This document shows, piece after piece, positions 5,991 to 9,064 of a DNA stretch of 9,064 bases. A program made the position numbers and the translations under genes. How positions within the stretch are numbered: position 1 is the first letter of the stretch; each line of letters starts with the position of its first letter. Source of the stretch: JACOVP01 sp035289145 (GTDB lineage Archaea; Nanobdellota; Nanobdellia; SCGC-AAA011-G17; UBA489); NCBI GenBank assembly GCA_035289145.1, contig DATDXZ010000046.1:1-9064 (forward strand). Reading direction: 5' to 3'. The notes under the pieces were generated by a model, which worked only from the letters and a program-made list of their open reading frames with translations, did not search any database and was not told where the DNA came from.

Positions 5991-6406
5991 TTCTTGCCTC
6001 GGATATACAAATAAGCGATAAATGTAAATAATAAAGTATACCAAATGGGTGCTATAAGGACTGATAAGATTATTGCAAGCATTAAATTCAAATTTAATTT
6101 AAATAGTGGTAAGATAAGATTCATAGGGTTAAGAAAAGAAAGAGAGGATATATGTGTAGAAAAACCAATGAAAAATCCTATACTAGACCATCTATTAATA
6201 TAACCAAGTCTCTTTTGTTTTGTTTTTTTGTAGAGTAAACGTATAAGTGAACAAGGTAAAATAATTATGAGTATAAAAATAAGAACATTAAGAAAACTAT
6301 TAAGAATATTTGGAGGGTAAGAAATATAAGAAAAAGAAAATACTAAAACAAGTATACATAATAAGAAAGATAACAAACGTTTATCCAGCGATTCTAATTT
6401 TTTCAT
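5987..6406 (-). CDS. Small AT-rich multi-pass membrane protein of unknown function
   Basis: This is a 139-residue protein with about four hydrophobic spans, near residues 10-29, 35-57, 72-92 and 107-134. They are linked by a strongly basic loop (YKKTKQKR, 59-66) and end in RGKK; both basic parts should be cytoplasmic. There is no signal peptide cleavage site and no motif I can assign. The gene is visibly more AT-rich than its neighbours (many ATA, TTA and AAA codons), as if acquired from elsewhere. Yet it is firmly built into the operon: its ATG overlaps the stop of the Sad-type gene as ATGA, and its own stop overlaps the next start as ATGA. GGTGG seven bases before the ATG supports the start. 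It could be a permease subunit, an enzyme anchor, or an unrelated passenger. Confidence 0.75.
   Translation of the reverse strand: MKKLESLDKRLLSFLLCILVLVFSFSYISYPPNILNSFLNVLIFILIIILPCSLIRLLYKKTKQKRLGYINRWSSIGFFIGFSTHISSLSFLNPMNLILPLFKLNLNLMLAIILSVLIAPIWYTLLFTFIAYLYIRGKK
5997..6000 (-). promoter_or_regulatory. Shine-Dalgarno site deciding the saccharopine-type start
   Basis: GAGG on the minus strand lies six bases before ATG 5990. It is inside the membrane-protein gene and supports this start over the in-frame ATG 18 codons upstream. Confidence 0.55.
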
Positions 6407-7767
6407 GCGACAGCCACCGTCTTCACATTGCAGAATTCCAACAAACCATATCTGCTCAATTCTCTGCCTATGCCAGAGTCTTTCACGCCGCCGAAAGGTA
6501 GTCGTGGATCAGATTTGACCATGCCGTTGATCATAACAAATCCAGTCTCAAGCTGTTGAGCAAAATATTCTCCTTGTTGAAGATTGCGAGTCCAGACACT
6601 GGCACCCAAGCCAAAAGAGCTCTGATTAGCCAGTCGCAAGGCTTCAGTATCATCCTTAGCAACAATGATAGGCAAGACAGGTCCAAAGATTTCTTCTTGA
6701 AAAAGAACATTGGTAGGTCTGACATGGGTAATAACAGTCGGTGCATAGAAAAATCCTTCTCGTTTAATCGTTTTGCCGCCGCAAAGAATTTTTCCTCCTT
6801 GTTTCACAGCCAATTTCACTTGCTTGTCGAGTTTCTTGACTTGCTCTTCTTGCACTAAAGGACCTAAAGTGGTTTCAGTTTCCAAAGGATTACCAACAAC
6901 AAAAGATTCCACAGCTTTGACAATAATATCAGTAAACATTTTCACATGATCTTTCACAACAATGAAGCGTTTCGCTGCGATGCAGCTCTGTCCGCAGTTC
7001 AGGAATCTAGCTTTGACAGCAGTCTGCGCTGCGAGTTTGACATCAGCATCTTTCAACACAACATAAGGATCACTGCCTCCCAGCTCTAAGACAAAAGGTT
7101 TGATATATTTTCCAGCTTGTGCTGCTACAGTTCTTCCAGCTTCCACGCTGCCAGTAAAAGTAACGCCTTGGGCATGAGGAAGTAAGTATGAAACTCCGGT
7201 TGCATCAGTGAATACATTTTGGAAAACACCGCGAGGAAGACCAGAATCAGTAAATAATTTTTCCAGCATCAAGGCACAGCCAGGAACTATACGAGAATGT
7301 TTCAAGAGTACAGTGTTCCCAATTAAGAGTGCAGGAACACAAAAGCGAAACACTTGCCAAAATGGAAAATTCCAGGGCATGATAGCTAGAATAGTTCCCA
7401 AAGGATCAAAACGAACATAACTCTTGGTGTACTCTGTCCGTATAATTTCATCTTTGAGAAAGTCAGAAGCATTGTCGCAGAAATAATCGCAAGCCAAAGC
7501 ACATTTTTCCACTTCTGCAACAGCTTCAGTATAGAGTTTCCCCATCTCTAAAGTGATCATCCTTGCATAAGCTTCATTATGATTGCGGAGTTGTTTGCCG
7601 ACTTTAGACAAAAAGACTATGCGATCTGCTAGGGAAAGAGTCTTCCATTTGAGAAAGGCTTGCTGACTCTGCTTGAAAACAGTTTGAAGCTCAGAAATAG
7701 GAGCATAACGATAGGTTTTAAGCACTTTTCCCGTGGTCGGATTGACTGATATAAAACTACTCAACAT
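6403..7767 (-). CDS. sad: Succinate-semialdehyde dehydrogenase, Sad/YneI type
   Basis: This 454-residue ALDH would oxidise succinic semialdehyde to succinate with NAD(P)+. Key residues are present: Asn133 in IMPWNFP, Lys156 in LLKH, FTGS (204-207), Glu228 in VLELGGSDP, Cys262 in GQSC, and Glu359 in EEIFGP. The match to the E. coli Sad group, as remembered, is striking: VNPTTG, LGTILAIMPWNFP.WQV, LLKH, AQAG, LELGGSDP.VVL.DAD, AAKRFI, and the end FGGVK.SG.GRELS..GL.EFCN. Length is also the same, shorter than the GabD group. Start choice is slightly uncertain: AGGTGAT abuts the ATG with no spacer, so the next codon, TTG, is a rival; the domain is unaffected. It is the first gene of the coupled unit, 104 bases after gabT, with a TATA-like element in the gap. 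Its product step follows GabT. Confidence 0.87.
   Translation of the reverse strand: MLSSFISVNPTTGKVLKTYRYAPISELQTVFKQSQQAFLKWKTLSLADRIVFLSKVGKQLRNHNEAYARMITLEMGKLYTEAVAEVEKCALACDYFCDNASDFLKDEIIRTEYTKSYVRFDPLGTILAIMPWNFPFWQVFRFCVPALLIGNTVLLKHSRIVPGCALMLEKLFTDSGLPRGVFQNVFTDATGVSYLLPHAQGVTFTGSVEAGRTVAAQAGKYIKPFVLELGGSDPYVVLKDADVKLAAQTAVKARFLNCGQSCIAAKRFIVVKDHVKMFTDIIVKAVESFVVGNPLETETTLGPLVQEEQVKKLDKQVKLAVKQGGKILCGGKTIKREGFFYAPTVITHVRPTNVLFQEEIFGPVLPIIVAKDDTEALRLANQSSFGLGASVWTRNLQQGEYFAQQLETGFVMINGMVKSDPRLPFGGVKDSGIGRELSRYGLLEFCNVKTVAVA
6414..6418 (-). promoter_or_regulatory. Shine-Dalgarno site for the membrane protein
   Basis: GGTGG on the minus strand is seven bases before ATG 6406 and within the final codons of the Sad-type gene. 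It supports the start that forms the ATGA overlap. Confidence 0.5.
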
Positions 7768-7774
7768 ATCACCT
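7768..7774 (-). promoter_or_regulatory. Shine-Dalgarno site touching the sad start codon
   Basis: AGGTGAT is directly followed by ATG on the minus strand. The motif is excellent, but its spacing is shorter than at the other cluster genes, where about five to seven bases separate the motif from the ATG. Initiation at the following TTG would give a spacer of three. Confidence 0.55.
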
Positions 7775-7832
7775 CTTTTAGGGCTGGAAATAGGCCAAAC
7801 TTAATAAAACTTGTGCAAAATTTCGAGAAAAG

Positions 7833-7840
7833 CTTATAAA
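7833..7840 (-). promoter_or_regulatory. Candidate internal promoter for the five-gene unit
   Basis: TTTATAAG on the minus strand lies in the 104-base gap between gabT and sad. Transcription would start near 7810, leaving a leader of about 45 bases before the sad ATG. A second AT-rich element, TTTTATTAA at 7801-7809, would give a shorter leader ending at the Shine-Dalgarno site. One of these probably drives sad and the genes after it. Confidence 0.45.
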
Positions 7841-7866
7841 CTGAGGCTTACCACAGCAGAGTGATT

Positions 7867-7871
7867 AAAAA
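7867..7871 (-). terminator. Candidate T-run terminator after gabT
   Basis: TTTTT follows immediately after the gabT stop codon on the minus strand. With the TATA box in the same gap, it suggests gabT may be transcribed separately. The run is short, so read-through is also plausible. Confidence 0.35.
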
Positions 7872-9064
7872 TTAATGCAAATTTCTCAAAACTCGTTCAA
7901 AAATCTCTAGTCCTTCATGCAAAGTCGAATCTTCGATAGTCAATGGAGGTAAAGTCTTGATAGCGTTGTCATGGATGCCTGTTTTGAGGAGTAAAAGGCG
8001 ATGTTCTCGTGTTTGGTCAATGATTTTCTTCGTCAAAAGTTTGTCAGGTTCTTTTTGTCGTCGATCTTTCACTAATTCAATAGCATTCATGGCCCCCAAT
8101 CCACGCACATCGCCAACATGTTGAAATTGGTCTTTCCAAGTATGCATACGTTTTCGAATAATATTGCCTATATGCTCAGCTCGTTCCCAAAGTTTATAGT
8201 GTTTATAGTAATCAATTGTAGCTAATGCAGCAGCACAACTTGCAGGATGTCCAGCAAACGTTCCTCCCAATCCACCTTCAGGAACAGCATCCATAAGGTC
8301 AGCTCTTCCAGAAACAGCGCTCAAGGGCATGCCATTGCTCAAGGACTTAGCCATGGTAATCAAGTCAGGTTTAATCCCAAAGTGTTCAGAGGCAAACATC
8401 TTACCTGTTCTGCAGAACCCAGTTTGAATTTCATCTGCTATGAAAAGGATGCCATGTTTCTGACAGAGTTTTTTCAATTGCTGCACATAGTCGACAGGAG
8501 GCACTAAAAATCCGCCTTCACCAGTGATAGGTTCCATAATCAGGCAAGCAACATCATCAGGATCAACCACATCAACAAAGAATTGTTCCTCAATGTCATC
8601 TAATAAGTTTTTGATATAGGCGTCTTCACTCAGATTCTTAGGTCTTCTATAAAGATAAGGATAAGGAAGTTTATACACTTCTGGAGCAAACGGTCCAAAG
8701 CCTTTCTTATATGGTTTTATTTTCGCAGTCAAGCTCATCGTCATCAAAGTCCGTCCATGAAATCCATGCTCAAAAGAGATTACAGCTTTTCTTCCAGTAG
8801 CGACTTTGGCAATCTTGATCGCGTTCTCAACTGCTTCCGCGCCAGTCGTGAATAAAGCGCTCTTCACATCGCCTTTGATAGGCACTAAATCATTCAATTG
8901 TTCACACACTTGCATGTAATTCTGATAGTATGTAGCAGTAAAGCAGGTGTGGGTAAAATGATCAAGCTGATGTTTGACAGCATGTGTGACAACAGGATTA
9001 GAATGTCCTGCGTTCGTCGCTCCGATGCCAGAAGTAAAGTCTATGTAGATCTTGCCATCCACGT
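7872..9064 (-). CDS. gabT: 4-aminobutyrate aminotransferase, N-terminus outside window
   Basis: The window holds the last 396 or so residues; the frame runs off the edge, and roughly 45-50 N-terminal residues are missing. The first in-window codons (VDGKIYIDF) are interior, so the GTG there is not the start. It is a class III, PLP-dependent enzyme that moves the amino group of GABA to 2-oxoglutarate, giving succinic semialdehyde and glutamate. Counting from that Val: TTGAEAVEN (72-80), GFHGRT (100-105) with the carboxylate-binding Arg104, MEPITGEGG (176-184) with Glu177, Asp210 in IADEIQTGF, the PLP lysine Lys239 in AKSLSNGMP, GGLGGTFAGHP, GDVRGLGAM (317-325) and PPLTIED. Similarity to E. coli GabT runs along the whole length. 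The residue pairing with that Glu in E. coli (Arg398) is Lys369 here. The next gene encodes the following enzyme of the path. Confidence 0.88.
   Translation of the reverse strand, partial: VDGKIYIDFTSGIGATNAGHSNPVVTHAVKHQLDHFTHTCFTATYYQNYMQVCEQLNDLVPIKGDVKSALFTTGAEAVENAIKIAKVATGRKAVISFEHGFHGRTLMTMSLTAKIKPYKKGFGPFAPEVYKLPYPYLYRRPKNLSEDAYIKNLLDDIEEQFFVDVVDPDDVACLIMEPITGEGGFLVPPVDYVQQLKKLCQKHGILFIADEIQTGFCRTGKMFASEHFGIKPDLITMAKSLSNGMPLSAVSGRADLMDAVPEGGLGGTFAGHPASCAAALATIDYYKHYKLWERAEHIGNIIRKRMHTWKDQFQHVGDVRGLGAMNAIELVKDRRQKEPDKLLTKKIIDQTREHRLLLLKTGIHDNAIKTLPPLTIEDSTLHEGLEIFERVLRNLH

Noticed and set aside
5991..6044. An 18-codon upstream extension of the saccharopine-type gene from an ATG at 6044
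   Set aside because: The extension is hydrophobic and comes from the overlapping membrane-protein gene read in another frame. ATG 5990 has GAGG at six bases, forms an ATGA overlap and begins exactly at the Rossmann strand.
1..9064. CRISPR arrays, insertion sequences or toxin-antitoxin pairs
   Set aside because: No regular direct repeats, terminal inverted repeats, transposase motifs or paired small genes of those kinds were seen on either strand.

Overview
The window looks archaeal. It has a tRNA-Arg(CCT) without an encoded 3' CCA, interrupted by a short intron at a non-canonical position. It also has AT-rich TATA boxes about 25 bases upstream of apparently leaderless starts, and Shine-Dalgarno sites of the archaeal GGTGATC type. 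Very small proteins, tight gene packing and moderate-to-low GC would fit a DPANN-like lineage (for example Woesearchaeota), but this lineage guess is weak.

Left part (1-2006). The tRNA gene (93-187) is followed by about 230 bases holding one reading frame with an internal stop, possibly a decayed gene. Next are a small charged hypothetical protein (449-715, +), a 39-residue cysteine-rich SEC-C-like protein (731-850, -), and a membrane-anchored six-bladed NHL beta-propeller (939-2006, +). The last two are transcribed divergently from a compact shared promoter region.

Right part (2003-9064, all on the minus strand). Six genes make up a catabolic cluster for amino-aldehydes and amino acids. In transcription order they are: a GABA aminotransferase (gabT, cut by the window edge), a Sad-type succinate-semialdehyde dehydrogenase, a small AT-rich multi-pass membrane protein, a saccharopine-dehydrogenase-family oxidoreductase, a PatD-like gamma-aminobutyraldehyde dehydrogenase, and a GSA-aminomutase-like class III aminotransferase. 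The last five have no real gaps (ATGA overlaps, or 0-7 bases) and form one translationally coupled unit. gabT is separated by 104 bases carrying a T-run and a promoter-like TATA box.

By homology, the PatD-like enzyme would make GABA from 4-aminobutanal, GabT would make succinic semialdehyde, and Sad would make succinate. The saccharopine-type dehydrogenase and the second aminotransferase are well placed to generate the upstream aldehyde, from a polyamine, putrescine or lysine-like amine. That entry step is the unexplained and most interesting part. The cluster's last gene ends on the same TTAA as the convergent NHL gene.
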